64,000 nucleotides of DNA from Robertmurraya siralis. GTDB taxonomy: Bacteria; Bacillota; Bacilli; Bacillales; Cytobacillaceae. Both the position numbers and the translations under genes were made by a program. The DNA lies in contig NZ_SWLZ01000022.1 of the NCBI RefSeq assembly GCF_005502275.1, positions 1 to 64,000 of the forward strand, written 5' to 3'. The notes beneath the pieces were generated by a model. The model saw only the letters and a list, made by a program, of their open reading frames with translations. It did not search any database and was not told the origin of the DNA. This document shows, one piece after another, positions 44,159-53,172 of this stretch (within the stretch, counting starts at the first letter, position 1; each line of letters opens with the position of its first letter).

Positions 44159-44725
44159 ATGAAAATAGTAGGCATTTCTGGTTCTATTGTCGGCTCGAAA
44201 ACGAGAACGGCAATGAACTACATTTCTGAAGAAATTTCTGCAAAATATCCAGAAGTTGAATTTTCAATTATCGATTTAGCGGAGTATAATTTGCAATTTA
44301 GTGATGGTCGAAATTATTTGGAGTATGATGGTGACACAGGGTTTGTCACGAAGGAAGTAATGGAAGCAGATGCGATTGTGATTGGAACACCAGTTTTCCA
44401 AGCCTCGATTCCAGGTACGCTAAAGAATGTGTTCGACTTATTACCTGTGCAAGCATTTCGTGATAAAGTTGTAGGGATGATTGTCACGGCAGGCTCAGCA
44501 AAGCATTATTTAGTAGCCGAGCAGCAGTTGAAGCCAATCTTGTCTTATATGAAGGCACAGATTGTTCAAACGTACGTATTTATTGAGGAAAAAGATTTTC
44601 ATCGTAAGGAAATCGTCAATGATGATGTCATTTTCCGCCTAGAACGATTACTTGAGGATACAGTTGTGTTAACGGAAACGTATCAAAGTATTCGTCAAGC
44701 AAAAGAGGATGAATACGATTTTTAA
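44159..44725 (+). CDS. NADPH-dependent FMN reductase
   Basis: 188-residue flavodoxin-like reductase of the SsuE/YwqN type. VGISGSIVGSKTRTAMNYI is the FMN phosphate loop at the N-terminus, and GTPVFQASIPGTLKNVFDLLP the second FMN contact. It would feed FMNH2 to the preceding luciferase-like oxygenase, as SsuE does for SsuD. AGGAGGGACAACTA precedes the ATG. Together the two make a two-component monooxygenase; the substrate could be a sulfonate, quinone or aromatic compound. Confidence 0.92.
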   Translation: MKIVGISGSIVGSKTRTAMNYISEEISAKYPEVEFSIIDLAEYNLQFSDGRNYLEYDGDTGFVTKEVMEADAIVIGTPVFQASIPGTLKNVFDLLPVQAFRDKVVGMIVTAGSAKHYLVAEQQLKPILSYMKAQIVQTYVFIEEKDFHRKEIVNDDVIFRLERLLEDTVVLTETYQSIRQAKEDEYDF

Positions 44726-44849
44726 AAAAGGTGTCAGCAAATTGGTTGAATGATTTCGCAATTCATGGTTTAATTTTTTATAAGCTCTTTTTATACTTTT
44801 AGGTTTAAAAATATTTGGAGCATGCTAGTGATGTACAAAGGAGAAGAAG

Positions 44850-45155
44850 ATGACAGCTGTGGAAGGGATTCTTAGCATTAGGAGAATTAAAGGCTCGGAT
44901 ATCTTGCTTTTGAATGACACTCCTCTTGTTAAATCACTATCCCACTTCAATGAAAAAGAGATTACTGTAACAATTGAGTGTGAAAATGACAGAGCTCAAA
45001 CATTCTCTGGTGTAGCGGAAATATTTTATTTTGAAGGGCAACAGCAATATCATAGAGGAATAAAATACGTGAGTGATTTTTTTATCGATGATGTGGATAT
45101 AATGGAATGGTTGGAAAGACTAGAAGGTAAATATATTAAGTTGACTGTAAAATGA
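44850..45155 (+). CDS. Hypothetical protein
   Basis: 101-residue soluble protein of unknown family: mixed beta strands (ITVTIECENDRAQTFSGVAEIFYFEG) and an acidic helix DVDIMEWLERLEGKY at the end. AAAGGAGAAGAAG is directly before the ATG, so it is surely translated. It precedes yuzB by 15 bases and is probably in the same operon. Confidence 0.75.
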   Translation: MTAVEGILSIRRIKGSDILLLNDTPLVKSLSHFNEKEITVTIECENDRAQTFSGVAEIFYFEGQQQYHRGIKYVSDFFIDDVDIMEWLERLEGKYIKLTVK

Positions 45156-45170
45156 GGAGGTGGAGCAGCT

Positions 45171-45416
45171 ATGGGCATTGTAGTAGTAGAGATATGTGAC
45201 GGTAGCCTTATTAATGTGTTACCAATTGAAGAGATTTTGGAAGAAGAATATCCTGAAGTGGCAGTGCTCGAAAGTAGCTGCTTATCCTTCTGCGGAATGT
45301 GTGCGAAAAGGCCATATGCCATCGTCAATGGCAAACGCATCTTTGCAAAAACAGCAGAAGAATGTTTAGAACTTATAAAAAAGCAAATTGAAATCGAGTT
45401 AGCCATTTTTGCATAA
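45171..45416 (+). CDS. yuzB: DUF1450 family protein YuzB
   Basis: 81-residue small protein of the YuzB/DUF1450 family. A Cys pattern, ESSCLSFCGMCAKRPYAIVNGKRI, in a thioredoxin-like fold is diagnostic; the Cys residues may bind metal or Fe-S. Function unknown, but in Bacillus it is regularly next to the ferredoxin-NADP reductase gene yumC, as here (800 bases downstream, with a repeat array in between). GAGGTGGAGCAGCT precedes the ATG. Confidence 0.92.
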   Translation: MGIVVVEICDGSLINVLPIEEILEEEYPEVAVLESSCLSFCGMCAKRPYAIVNGKRIFAKTAEECLELIKKQIEIELAIFA

Positions 45417-45639
45417 AAGAGCTATCTAGTTTGAAATCAAACTTGAATCCAGAGGAGCGACCATTTTCGAGTTGTGCCGACTGCAGTAAAGAGTTTTTTT
45501 CAAATTGGTTAAAGACAGTCTCATACGGTCGGATTGGGGGAGTTTTGTGGTCTGAATTCAGTGCCCGAATCTGCTTGAAGGACTGGAATGGTTGTGGGAT
45601 AGCCGATTGAAGGAACTTTTGGACCCAAAGAGTTGGTTT

Positions 45640-46000
45640 CGCCGTGTAGTAGTCCGAATCAAGGTTCTATTCGACACGAAAGGCCAGGAATGATAGCCAC
45701 AAGGTCCGAATTGTCGTTCTATTCGACACGAAAGGCCAGGAATGATAGCCGCAAGGTCCGAATTGTCGTTCTATTCGACACGAAAGGCCAGGAATGATAG
45801 CCGCAAGGTCCGAATTGTCGTTCTATTCGACACGAAAGGCCAGGAATGATAGCCGCAAGGTCTGAATTGTCGTTCTATTCGACACGAAAGGCCAGGCCCC
45901 GTTATAGCAAAGTCCGAATGGAAGCTATATAAGACGTGAAAGCCCAAAAACTACAGACGTAAATTCCGAATCGCAGCCCTATCCTTATCCTAAGAGCTAA
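45640..46000. repeat. Second minisatellite with 52-bp period
   Basis: TTCTATTCGACACGAAAGGC begins at 45665, 45717, 45769, 45821 and 45873, exactly 52 bases apart; four units are complete and nearly identical (GGCCAGGAATGATAGCC, then GCAAGGTCCGAATTGTCG). Diverged units extend on both sides, marked by TCCGAAT at about 45651, 45918 and 45967. The sequence is unrelated to the TGTCC arrays but has the same period. Confidence 0.88.
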
Positions 46001-46197
46001 TCCAGGATTCGCCTGAAAAAAAGTCAGAATAGTTTGCCAAAAGGTTCAGTTTTCTTTGAACGCAGGTCTGAGTTGTAATGAACGCTCTTGTCTTTGACCA
46101 TGACTCTTCCCATTTTCCAGAGAAAATACCGAGAATAAAACCATTTTTTCGAAAAGCATACACAAAACGGCCTAGAAGCACTAGAGGAGGAAAGGAA

Positions 46198-47193
46198 ATG
46201 AAAGAGGATCAAAAAGTATATGATGTGACGATCATTGGCGGCGGTCCAGTGGGAATGTTCACTGCATTTTATGGAGGCATGAGGCAGCTATCTGTAAAGG
46301 TAATTGAAGGCCTTCCCCAGTTAGGCGGGCAGCTAGCGGCACTTTATCCTGAGAAGTTTATTTATGATGTGGCAGGTTTTCCAAAGGTACGCGCACAAGA
46401 GCTTGTCGATCGACTTAAAGAGCAAATGTCAGTTTTTTCACAGACGATTGTTTTAGGACAAACTGTTAATAAAGTGGAAAAACAGGAGGGTGGCATATTT
46501 ACGTTAACAACGAATGATGAGATTCATTACTCAAAAACAGTCGTTATTACTGCTGGTGTAGGTGCCTTTCAGCCTCGTCGCATTGAATTAGAAAATGGTA
46601 TTCAATATGAAGGAAAGAATTTACATTATTTTATCGATGATTTAAACAAGTTTGCTAATCAAAAAGTGATTGTATTTGGTGGCGGAGATTCCGCGGTCGA
46701 TTGGACGCTGATGCTTGAGCCGATTGCTGAGAAGGTTTCCATTGTTCATCGTCGCGATAAATTTCGTGCTCATGAGCATAGTGTTGAAAGTCTTCAAAAT
46801 TCAAAAGTAGATGTAAAAACTCCTTATGTCCCGGCTGCATTGATAGGCGATGAGGAGAAGATTTATCAGATCGTTCTAGAGAATGTCACAACGAAGGAAA
46901 ATGAAACATTAAATGTAGATGCGGTTATTGTCAATTATGGTTTCGTTTCTGCACTGGGCCCCATTAAGGAGTGGGGATTAAACATTGAGAAAAATTCTAT
47001 CGTCGTCAATTCAAAAATGGAGACGAATATTGAAGGGATTTACGCAGTAGGAGATATCTGTACGTATGACGGAAAGGTGAAATTGATTGCGAGTGGGTTC
47101 GGAGAAGCTCCTGTAGCAATAAATGCGGTCAAACACTTTGTAGATCCAACAGCGAAAAAGCATGTCCCACACAGTTCCGATATGTTCAAGTAA
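46198..47193 (+). CDS. yumC: Ferredoxin/flavodoxin--NADP+ reductase (YumC, TrxR-like)
   Basis: 331-residue FAD enzyme that passes electrons between NADPH and ferredoxin. FAD motif [16 protein letters not shown] is at residues 13-28, [12 protein letters not shown] follows, the NADPH motif [11 protein letters not shown] is near residue 158, and [25 protein letters not shown] closes the FAD site. No redox CxxC, which separates it from thioredoxin reductase. Start at 46198 after GAGGAGGAAAGGAA. Length normal. Confidence 0.95.
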   Translation: MKEDQKVYDVTIIGGGPVGMFTAFYGGMRQLSVKVIEGLPQLGGQLAALYPEKFIYDVAGFPKVRAQELVDRLKEQMSVFSQTIVLGQTVNKVEKQEGGIFTLTTNDEIHYSKTVVITAGVGAFQPRRIELENGIQYEGKNLHYFIDDLNKFANQKVIVFGGGDSAVDWTLMLEPIAEKVSIVHRRDKFRAHEHSVESLQNSKVDVKTPYVPAALIGDEEKIYQIVLENVTTKENETLNVDAVIVNYGFVSALGPIKEWGLNIEKNSIVVNSKMETNIEGIYAVGDICTYDGKVKLIASGFGEAPVAINAVKHFVDPTAKKHVPHSSDMFK

Positions 47194-47248
47194 ATTTCAT
47201 GGCACACAACTGAAAAGACATCATATTTTAATTTTTTATACTTTTTAG

Positions 47249-47277
47249 TTGAAAAAGATTAAAAAAGAAAATACAAT
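47249..47277 (+). promoter_or_regulatory. Promoter of sodA
   Basis: TTGAAA (47249-47254), 17 bases, TACAAT (47272-47277); 48 bases before the ATG. Confidence 0.7.
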
Positions 47278-47325
47278 AAAAGAGTAAATCGGTTTCATTA
47301 AATTACATATTGGGAGGAATTATGA

Positions 47326-47937
47326 ATGGCAAAGTACGAATTACCAGCATTACCTTATGCAAACAATGCTCTTGAACCACATATTGACGAACAAACAATG
47401 ATGATTCACCATGACCGTCATCATGCAACGTATGTCAATAATTTAAATGCAGCACTTGAGGGTCATGATGATCTAGCAAGTAAGACTGTTGAACAGTTAA
47501 TTGCAAACCTGGATGCAGTTCCTGAAAACATTCGTACAGCGGTGAGAAATAATGGTGGCGGACATGCGAATCACAGTCTTTTCTGGACGCTTCTTTCTCC
47601 AAATGGTGGTGGAAATCCGACTGGTGAAGTGGCAGAGGCAATTAACAGTGCTTTCGGAAGCTTTGACGCATTTAAAGCTGAATTTGCTAAAGCAGCAACT
47701 ACTCGTTTCGGTTCAGGCTGGGCATGGTTGATCGTTGATAATGGTCAACTTGCTATTACTAGCACAGCAAACCAAGATAGCCCATTAATGGAAGGTAAAA
47801 CTCCAATTCTTGGTCTTGATGTTTGGGAGCATGCTTACTACTTAAACTATCAAAACAGACGTCCTGATTACATCGCAGCATTTTTCAATGTCATCAATTG
47901 GGATGAAGTAAACAAGTTATTTGCAGCTGCAAAATAA
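47326..47937 (+). CDS. sodA: Manganese superoxide dismutase
   Basis: 203-residue cytosolic enzyme converting superoxide to oxygen and peroxide. Metal ligands are visible: His in [10 protein letters not shown], His in NHSLFW, Asp and His in [22 protein letters not shown] and the GSGWAWLIV run fit the Mn type, as usual for Bacillus SodA. GGAGGAATTATGA precedes the ATG. Monocistronic between its own promoter and terminator. Confidence 0.97.
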   Translation: MAKYELPALPYANNALEPHIDEQTMMIHHDRHHATYVNNLNAALEGHDDLASKTVEQLIANLDAVPENIRTAVRNNGGGHANHSLFWTLLSPNGGGNPTGEVAEAINSAFGSFDAFKAEFAKAATTRFGSGWAWLIVDNGQLAITSTANQDSPLMEGKTPILGLDVWEHAYYLNYQNRRPDYIAAFFNVINWDEVNKLFAAAK

Positions 47938-47984
47938 AAATTAAAAAAGCTGAACTGTCCACAATTAAGAAGACAGTGGTATAG

Positions 47985-48027
47985 GCGGCTTTAGCTCTAT
48001 ATTTTTTAGGGCTAAAGCTGCTTTTTG
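47985..48027 (+). terminator. Rho-independent terminator of sodA
   Basis: GCGGCTTTAGC pairs with GCTAAAGCTGC (one mismatch), followed by TTTTTG. Confidence 0.8.
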
Positions 48028-48374
48028 ATCGTCAAGTTCATCGTATGTCTCATAACACTATTTCTCTATATTGCCCTGCTTCTGTCCTCTTTTTTTAAGC
48101 TGCACTTACTACCAATGATCATTGGCTCAAAAATACATGACTGTGAAGCCGATATGAGCCCTTTTAAACATAAAAATGCTCCCTTTGCAGTAAAGGGAGC
48201 ACTTCAGTAAAACAAACAGCACTTTTTTCTGTTCGAAAGTCAAGTGGTGATGGCGAGCAACAGATGATAAGACAAAGGCGGTCGTTACTGTTTTCAAGAT
48301 AATGGGTCCAATTATTAATTAGATGTCAATATTTACGGCGTAATTAGTTTTCTATTTATATTTGATTTTTTCCC
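48028..48374. other. Intergenic region with minus-strand terminator
   Basis: No gene. TGCTCCCTTT-GCAGT-AAAGGGAGCA (48177-48201) is followed by TTTTTATG on the minus strand, likely the terminator of the regulator gene that ends at 48375. Confidence 0.6.
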
Positions 48375-49004
48375 CTATGATTGCAAGGTGATTAAAAATC
48401 TACAGTGATCGTTGCCATCCGTTTTGCAGCTTGCTCTTCGAACATCATCTGCGTCAAGAACAGCTTTTAGAATGTTTGTTTCACATTGACAAGCTGTTTT
48501 GTATTGATTGGCAACTGCGATGATTGGACAATTATATTCAACTAGTTCAAAGGTATTGTTGTTAATTTGTGAGACATCGGCCATGTATCCTTTTTCATTT
48601 TGGATAGCGACAATTTCTGTCATTTTTTCAAGAGCGTTTTTTTGTGTTAATCGCTGTGTATACTCAGTGGTTAAGCGTTCTTCCCTTTTATGAAATAAAT
48701 CGGCAATTGATTCTTCTCCATACATTTCTTCTATGTCCTGTAAAAATTCAAGCGTAATCCCTTCATAATTTTTGGGGAAAAGTGCTTCTCCTTTTTCTGC
48801 CAAAAAATAGATTTGCAGAGGTCGGCCAATTGGTTGTTTCACTTCTCTTGATGAAATGAGCTTCTCTTTTTGAAGGCCATCAAGATGTTTTCTGACGGCC
48901 ATATGAGAAATATTTAATTCTTCGGTCAAATCATTGACTGTTAAAGAAACCTTCTTTTTTAGTAGTTGAAGAATTCGCTCTTTTGTTGAAATTTTGGTCG
49001 TCAA
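48375..49004 (-). CDS. Winged-helix regulator with Cys-rich sensor domain (SufR-like)
   Basis: 209-residue regulator of the DeoR/ArsR-like SufR group. TKERILQLLKKKVSLTVNDLTEELNISHMAVRKHLDGLQKEKLISSREV is the winged helix. The C-terminal domain has Cys in EYNCPI, ACQCETN and RASCKTDGNDHC, the pattern that holds an Fe-S cluster in SufR relatives. Start is the TTG at 49004, with GAGGTG 7 bases upstream; the alternative 49019 lies inside that site. It probably senses Fe-S or redox state; targets unknown. Monocistronic. Confidence 0.82.
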   Translation of the reverse strand: MTTKISTKERILQLLKKKVSLTVNDLTEELNISHMAVRKHLDGLQKEKLISSREVKQPIGRPLQIYFLAEKGEALFPKNYEGITLEFLQDIEEMYGEESIADLFHKREERLTTEYTQRLTQKNALEKMTEIVAIQNEKGYMADVSQINNNTFELVEYNCPIIAVANQYKTACQCETNILKAVLDADDVRRASCKTDGNDHCRFLITLQS

Positions 49005-49139
49005 GTTAAAACACCTCAATTCTTTTCAGCATCTGATTACGACTAATTATACTAGAAAGTATAAAAAATGAAAAGAAGCTGTCTGCTGAGCAAATGTATT
49101 TCGTCAGTCTGCTAATCTAAGCAAATATTTAAGAACTAA

Positions 49140-49167
49140 AAACCATCCTTCTGGTAGGATGGTTCAA
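49140..49167 (-). terminator. Rho-independent terminator
   Basis: Minus strand AACCATCC-TACCAGAA-GGATGGTT followed by TTTAG; it begins 4 bases after the small membrane gene's stop. Confidence 0.8.
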
Positions 49168-49170
49168 GGC

Positions 49171-49284
49171 TTATTTATTCTTGAAATAATCGATAAAAGC
49201 TTGAGAAATTTCAATCCCTTGATAAACAAATAAGGTAAGGGACGTAAATGACATAAAGCCAATGATTAAATATCGAATCCACAT
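49171..49284 (-). CDS. 37-residue single-helix membrane peptide
   Basis: A short gene: 37 residues starting MWIRYLIIGFMSFTSLTLFV, one transmembrane helix (about 4-22), then a polar tail ending DYFKNK. AAGGGGG is 8 bases before the ATG and a strong terminator follows the stop, good evidence of real expression. It is 25 bases after the His-rich membrane protein gene, likely its operon partner. Function unknown. Confidence 0.65.
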   Translation of the reverse strand: MWIRYLIIGFMSFTSLTLFVYQGIEISQAFIDYFKNK

Positions 49285-49309
49285 GGATTTTTCCCCCTTT
49301 GTTCATTTT

Positions 49310-49636
49310 TTAGTAAATGAGAAGGGAGTGAACCACATAATTTGACTGAAAATGAATCGGTGTTAACATCGCCATGACTCTTTTAAAGCGAATGAAAAGA
49401 AAAAGCAGTGTTGTACTCATCAAGATAAATATGACAATAATTGGTGCAAAAGACGATGATGCTGGGATGAATTTCAAGCTATCATCAACAGGATGACCCG
49501 AATGGGGGTCGGAAGATTCAAATGTACTATTATCTATGGCAATATTAAACTTGTCATGAGTAAGATGATGCTCAGTGTGACTATAGGAGAAAATGGAGAA
49601 TAATAAAATAAAAGTAATGATTAAAGTTTTCTTCAT
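49310..49636 (-). CDS. Small His-rich membrane protein
   Basis: 108 residues: an N-terminal hydrophobic signal or anchor (MKKTLIITFILLFSIFSYSH), an extracytoplasmic loop of about 45 residues rich in His (HTEHHLTHDKF, DPHSGHPVD), then a second helix (FAPIIVIFILMSTTLLFLFI) and a basic tail. The His cluster could bind a metal such as Cu, Zn or Ni (inference). Start at 49636 follows AGGAGGCTGGAGCTA. No family recognised. Confidence 0.65.
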   Translation of the reverse strand: MKKTLIITFILLFSIFSYSHTEHHLTHDKFNIAIDNSTFESSDPHSGHPVDDSLKFIPASSSFAPIIVIFILMSTTLLFLFIRFKRVMAMLTPIHFQSNYVVHSLLIY

Positions 49637-50315
49637 TAGCTCCAGCCTCCTTTTTAATATAGTTAACATCATACACTACTTAGAAAAATTGTAAAACAAA
49701 TATCGCTCGCAAGATTTGACATTTTTTGCTGAAAGTTTGATATTTGAAATTTATTAAAGAGGAGGGCTGTTTTATAACATTTTTCTGCAGTATAAAGAAA
49801 ACTTTGTGATAAATGGTGATTAAAATTATCCTTCATTACAGAAAAGTTAGAAGTGATGAAAAAATGAAGAGATGGGGAAGAAGTGGGATTCAAGCATTTA
49901 ACGAATTGAGAAGTACCCACACCGTTTTGTTCACAGTACGAAGTCTTTAAAAACAAAAGTAAAACGTGCATATCTATGAAGGAAGCAAACAATAATCTCG
50001 ATCAAGCGATTGCCGATTATTTAGTCGAAATTCAAGGAACTCTTTATCTTCTGCAGATTCAGAAGAGCATATTAACGAGCCGATGATCATACGGAAATAC
50101 TGTGGAGCTGCTTGAGCATCGACTTGAAAAAAGGTATCGCTCTCAGCGGATGCAGTAATTGGATTAAATGAGATGTTCCAATTGACACTCGAGACTTGAA
50201 CTAAGACGAACAAAAGAAAAAGCCGAAAAAACAAGGAAGAACGAATCCAAGGGAGCAGGTATTAAAAAATCAGCATGTGCGTCAGTTAAGACGGAAAGGT
50301 GGGGCTGTTCATACA
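49637..50315. other. Gene-poor stretch
   Basis: About 680 bases with no supported gene. Open frames on the minus strand at 49669-49992 and 49974-50234 lack ribosome sites and family signals. The second begins with a signal-peptide-like stretch (FFRLFLLFVLVQVSSV) and could be the relic of a secreted protein. Confidence 0.35.
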
Positions 50316-50702
50316 CTATCCTTCCGTTAGCGCATAATATTTTTTTTCTACTCCATTATTTTCGACAATTAACATATCCTTTCTTTCATTGGTTGAAAAA
50401 ATCTTACTTCCAATAGGAAGTTTAGTCGCCATTTTATTTTTAAATGAATCATTTGAATCGAAAGTATAAATGCTTTCAATTTCCCCAATTTCCTCATTTT
50501 TCGTTAAATTTAATTTATTTACCCATTCAATATTTGTTTGGTAAACAGTCTTATTTAATAAGAAAATATCCGCATCTTTATTCTCTGTTAATATTTCTTT
50601 TGCTGATGGTGCTTCACTTTTATTTATAGTTGTCTGGTTATTAAACCCACATCCTGCTAAAAAAATACTAGACAGAAATATTACGAGCAGCTTGTAATTC
50701 AT
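50316..50702 (-). CDS. Putative lipoprotein
   Basis: 128-residue lipoprotein of unknown function. Signal peptide of 16 residues ends in the lipobox LAGC (Cys at 17), so it is anchored on the outer face of the membrane. The mature part is mostly beta with lysine- and glutamate-rich turns; KEILTENKDADIFLLNKTVYQTN resembles small Bacillus lipoproteins near stress genes. GGAGGAAG precedes the ATG. No neighbours in the same direction. Confidence 0.82.
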   Translation of the reverse strand: MNYKLLVIFLSSIFLAGCGFNNQTTINKSEAPSAKEILTENKDADIFLLNKTVYQTNIEWVNKLNLTKNEEIGEIESIYTFDSNDSFKNKMATKLPIGSKIFSTNERKDMLIVENNGVEKKYYALTEG

Positions 50703-51072
50703 TTTCTTCCTCCTTTAATATTTTTTGTTTTAAACAGGTTCTTATGATAAATATGTTCCCTTCATCGGGAATTCAGATTGGAATTTTGCGATGTTGATTC
50801 ACGGTGCCCCTCAAGATAAAGCTTCTTAAGGGAATTTTCGTATGTCAGTGGTTGGCTTATCTCTTTCAGTATAACTGAAAGGTTATACCCAATGATCCAA
50901 AAGCTGTTTTTTTCCACAATTCTGTTTAATAAAGCCAAAAAATCAAATAAATATTTTCACTATGGTACAAAGGAAGTTTGCTTTAATTCCCACTATATGC
51001 GTAAGTTTGTGCTTTTAAATGATCCAATCGTTAACAGCATCAAACGAACTAGAAATATGGTAAGATGAAATT
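50703..51072. other. Intergenic region
   Basis: About 370 bases. No gene, strong hairpin or promoter identified. Confidence 0.4.
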
Positions 51073-51102
51073 ATGAATTTGTCGGGCAGGAAGGGGAATT
51101 CG

Positions 51103-51945
51103 ATGGGGACCATAAAACAAATGTCTGGTGAGTTAAGAGATTGGATTATTGAAACGCTTCGTAGTGGGGTTAGTCCGGTTGTAATAGCTGATGGTCTTGT
51201 GAAAAAAGGGTTTAACCCGAGGTATGCATATGAAAGTCTGTTTCAAATTGTCGGAAACGAAGCAATTCAAACGACGGGATTTGAAGATGCACAATACCAA
51301 TACGAAACACCCGAGATTGGTAGAAAAGGCAATACCATTTATACAAATGATAGAGAGATTAAAGTGCTTTCTAAAGTAGAGAAGCCGTTTATTCTTCATT
51401 TGGACAATGTGTTGAGCGCCGAAGAATGTGAGCAGTTGATCAGTCTTTCGAGTGCACGGTTAAAGCCATCGAAAGTAGTAGACTCCGTTACCGGTGAAGA
51501 ACGAGTGGCACCTGGTCGAACGAGCAAAGGAATGTATTACTCACTCATGGAAAATTCTTTTATTGCCAAGCTTGAAAAGAGATTTGAGGAAATCACAACC
51601 TACCCAATTGAACATGGTGAGGGACTTCAAGTGTTGAATTATTCAGCAGGAGAAGAGTATAAGGCACATTTCGATTATTTTCCAACGAATAAGGTTGACC
51701 ACAGTAAAGGTGGACAAAGAATTGCCACATTGCTCCTTTATTTAAATGATGTTGAAGAAGGCGGAGAAACGGTTTTTCCGAAGGCTGGAGTGTCAATTGT
51801 TCCGAAGAAAGGCTCGGCTGTGTACTTTCATTATACGAACAGTATGGGGCAAGTTGATCGCATGTCGGTTCACAGTAGCATCCCGGTGATTAGAGGGGAA
51901 AAATGGGTTGCAACGAAGTGGATTCGCGAAAGTAAAATTTATTAA
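51103..51945 (+). CDS. 2OG-Fe(II) oxygenase (prolyl 4-hydroxylase family)
   Basis: 280-residue Fe(II)/2-oxoglutarate dioxygenase resembling bacterial prolyl 4-hydroxylases. The H-x-D facial ligands are in KAHFDYFP, the distal His in MSVHSSIPV, and the 2OG-binding Lys in GEKWVATKW. An N-terminal helical region (about 80 residues; LRDWIIETLRSGVSPVVIADGLVKKGF) precedes the catalytic domain and may bind a partner. Start at 51103 after GGAAGGGG; an ATG at 51073 is in frame but lacks a ribosome site. Substrate unknown; in Bacillus a related enzyme modifies EF-Tu-like or collagen-like targets. Confidence 0.88.
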   Translation: MGTIKQMSGELRDWIIETLRSGVSPVVIADGLVKKGFNPRYAYESLFQIVGNEAIQTTGFEDAQYQYETPEIGRKGNTIYTNDREIKVLSKVEKPFILHLDNVLSAEECEQLISLSSARLKPSKVVDSVTGEERVAPGRTSKGMYYSLMENSFIAKLEKRFEEITTYPIEHGEGLQVLNYSAGEEYKAHFDYFPTNKVDHSKGGQRIATLLLYLNDVEEGGETVFPKAGVSIVPKKGSAVYFHYTNSMGQVDRMSVHSSIPVIRGEKWVATKWIRESKIY

Positions 51946-51974
51946 TACGATGCCAACAGAGGGTGTTTGGAGCT

Positions 51975-52238
51975 GTGAAGCTTTTTAATAGATGGTTTTT
52001 CAAGGAAAATAAGCTCATTATTGAGTTTTGTGAGAGAAATTTAAATCAATTTTTGACGGAAGATGAAATTCCTAAGTACGAGTCCTTTTTCAACGAAAAG
52101 AATGTGCAATATAAAGAATATGAGTGCCAAAGTAAATGTAAAGAATGTAAAATGGCTCCATACGCCGTTGTCAATGGTGAATTTATAACTGCAGCAACTT
52201 CAAGTGAATTGCTGGAAAAGCTGAAAAGTCAAGCTTGA
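51975..52238 (+). CDS. DUF1450 family protein
   Basis: 87-residue paralogue of YuzB: ECQSKCKECKMAPYAVVNGEFI has the family Cys pattern and PYAVVNG signature, preceded by an N-terminal extension (FNRWFFKENKLIIEFCERNLNQFL). Start at GTG 51975 with GAGGGTG 9 bases upstream; GTG 51963 is also possible. It lies 30 bases after the 2OG oxygenase and may be cotranscribed. Function unknown. Confidence 0.8.
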   Translation: MKLFNRWFFKENKLIIEFCERNLNQFLTEDEIPKYESFFNEKNVQYKEYECQSKCKECKMAPYAVVNGEFITAATSSELLEKLKSQA

Positions 52239-52372
52239 ATTCAGATATTCGACAAACCTGATAAAACGCTTCATAATAAACTTATCAGATTTATACATTC
52301 GAAAAAAGGAAAACAACTTATATACTGTGATAAGTGTGTGAAATAGTTAAAAGAGAAAGGTGAGTTGGATAT

Positions 52373-52858
52373 ATGGATAATGTTTCAGTTTTTAAAGAAG
52401 TAATGGGCAATTACCCAACTGGTGTGACAGTTGTAACGACTATTGATGAAGCAGGGACGCCGCTTGGCTTAACGGTAAATTCCTTTGCCTCTGTTTCCAT
52501 CGATCCATTAATGATCCTATGGTCAATTGATAAAAAGGTGTCTTCTTATGAACCTTTTATAAAAACAGATAAATTTGCGGTTCATGTTTTAGCAGAGGAT
52601 CAGGGCGACATTTGTTCACTGTTTGCGATGAAGGGGACTGACCGATTCGCTAATTGCGAGTGGAAAACATCTGAGCTTGGCCTTCCGATTATTTCCGGAG
52701 CATTAGGCGTTCTTCAATGTAAAACCCACAAAACAGTTGAAGCCGGGGATCACACAATTTTAATTGGCGAAGTCGTTGATATCGTGAATTTTGGTAAAGA
52801 GCCACTTTTATACCACAGACGCAAGTTTGGCAAAATTCCTGCTGATTTTTATAGATAA
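52373..52858 (+). CDS. Flavin reductase family protein
   Basis: 161-residue FMN-binding split-barrel flavin reductase (HpaC/RutF type). NYPTGVTVVTT, GLTVNSFASVSIDPLMILWSI and the C-terminal HTILIGEVVDI with LLYHRRKFGK are signatures. It would reduce FMN or FAD with NAD(P)H for a partner monooxygenase; no partner is adjacent, though the LLM oxygenase at 43 kb has its own reductase. AAAGGTGAGTTGGATAT precedes the ATG. Confidence 0.9.
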   Translation: MDNVSVFKEVMGNYPTGVTVVTTIDEAGTPLGLTVNSFASVSIDPLMILWSIDKKVSSYEPFIKTDKFAVHVLAEDQGDICSLFAMKGTDRFANCEWKTSELGLPIISGALGVLQCKTHKTVEAGDHTILIGEVVDIVNFGKEPLLYHRRKFGKIPADFYR

Positions 52859-52937
52859 GTCTTTTTTGCGAGAATTGAAGTTTTTTATACAATATAGGGA
52901 TGAAGGTCGCTATTCCTATCTTTATGAAAACTGCGTG

Positions 52938-52978
52938 CGAATACCTTTCCTCATTGGCGGGAAGGTATTCCCTTTTTA
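52938..52978 (+). terminator. Rho-independent terminator
   Basis: GAATACCTTTCC pairs with GGGAAGGTATTC, followed by CCTTTTTAG; 80 bases after the flavin reductase gene. Confidence 0.75.
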
Positions 52979-53172
52979 GTTTAGAGGAGTATGGAATAGA
53001 GAGTTCAACTGAGAAGTTTAACTGTGTTTACTTTTTAAACCGTCTTCCGCTCAGCAAACAAAGATTAAATGTTTTTGTGAGGAGCGCTATGATGAGCATT
53101 AGGAGCTTGTATTTTTGATTTTTTGGACATCATGAATCTAACAACTTTGATTTATAGAAAGGTGATAAATAA

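Noticed and set aside
45050-45406. 118-codon minus-strand frame over yuzB
   Set aside because: Antisense shadow; yuzB on the plus strand has a ribosome site and family motif.
49669-49992. 107-codon minus-strand frame
   Set aside because: No ribosome site, unusual composition, overlaps nothing conserved; not supported as a gene.
49784-50300. Secreted protein gene on the minus strand (49974-50234)
   Set aside because: Begins with a signal-like stretch but has no ribosome site, a short tail and no recognisable mature domain.
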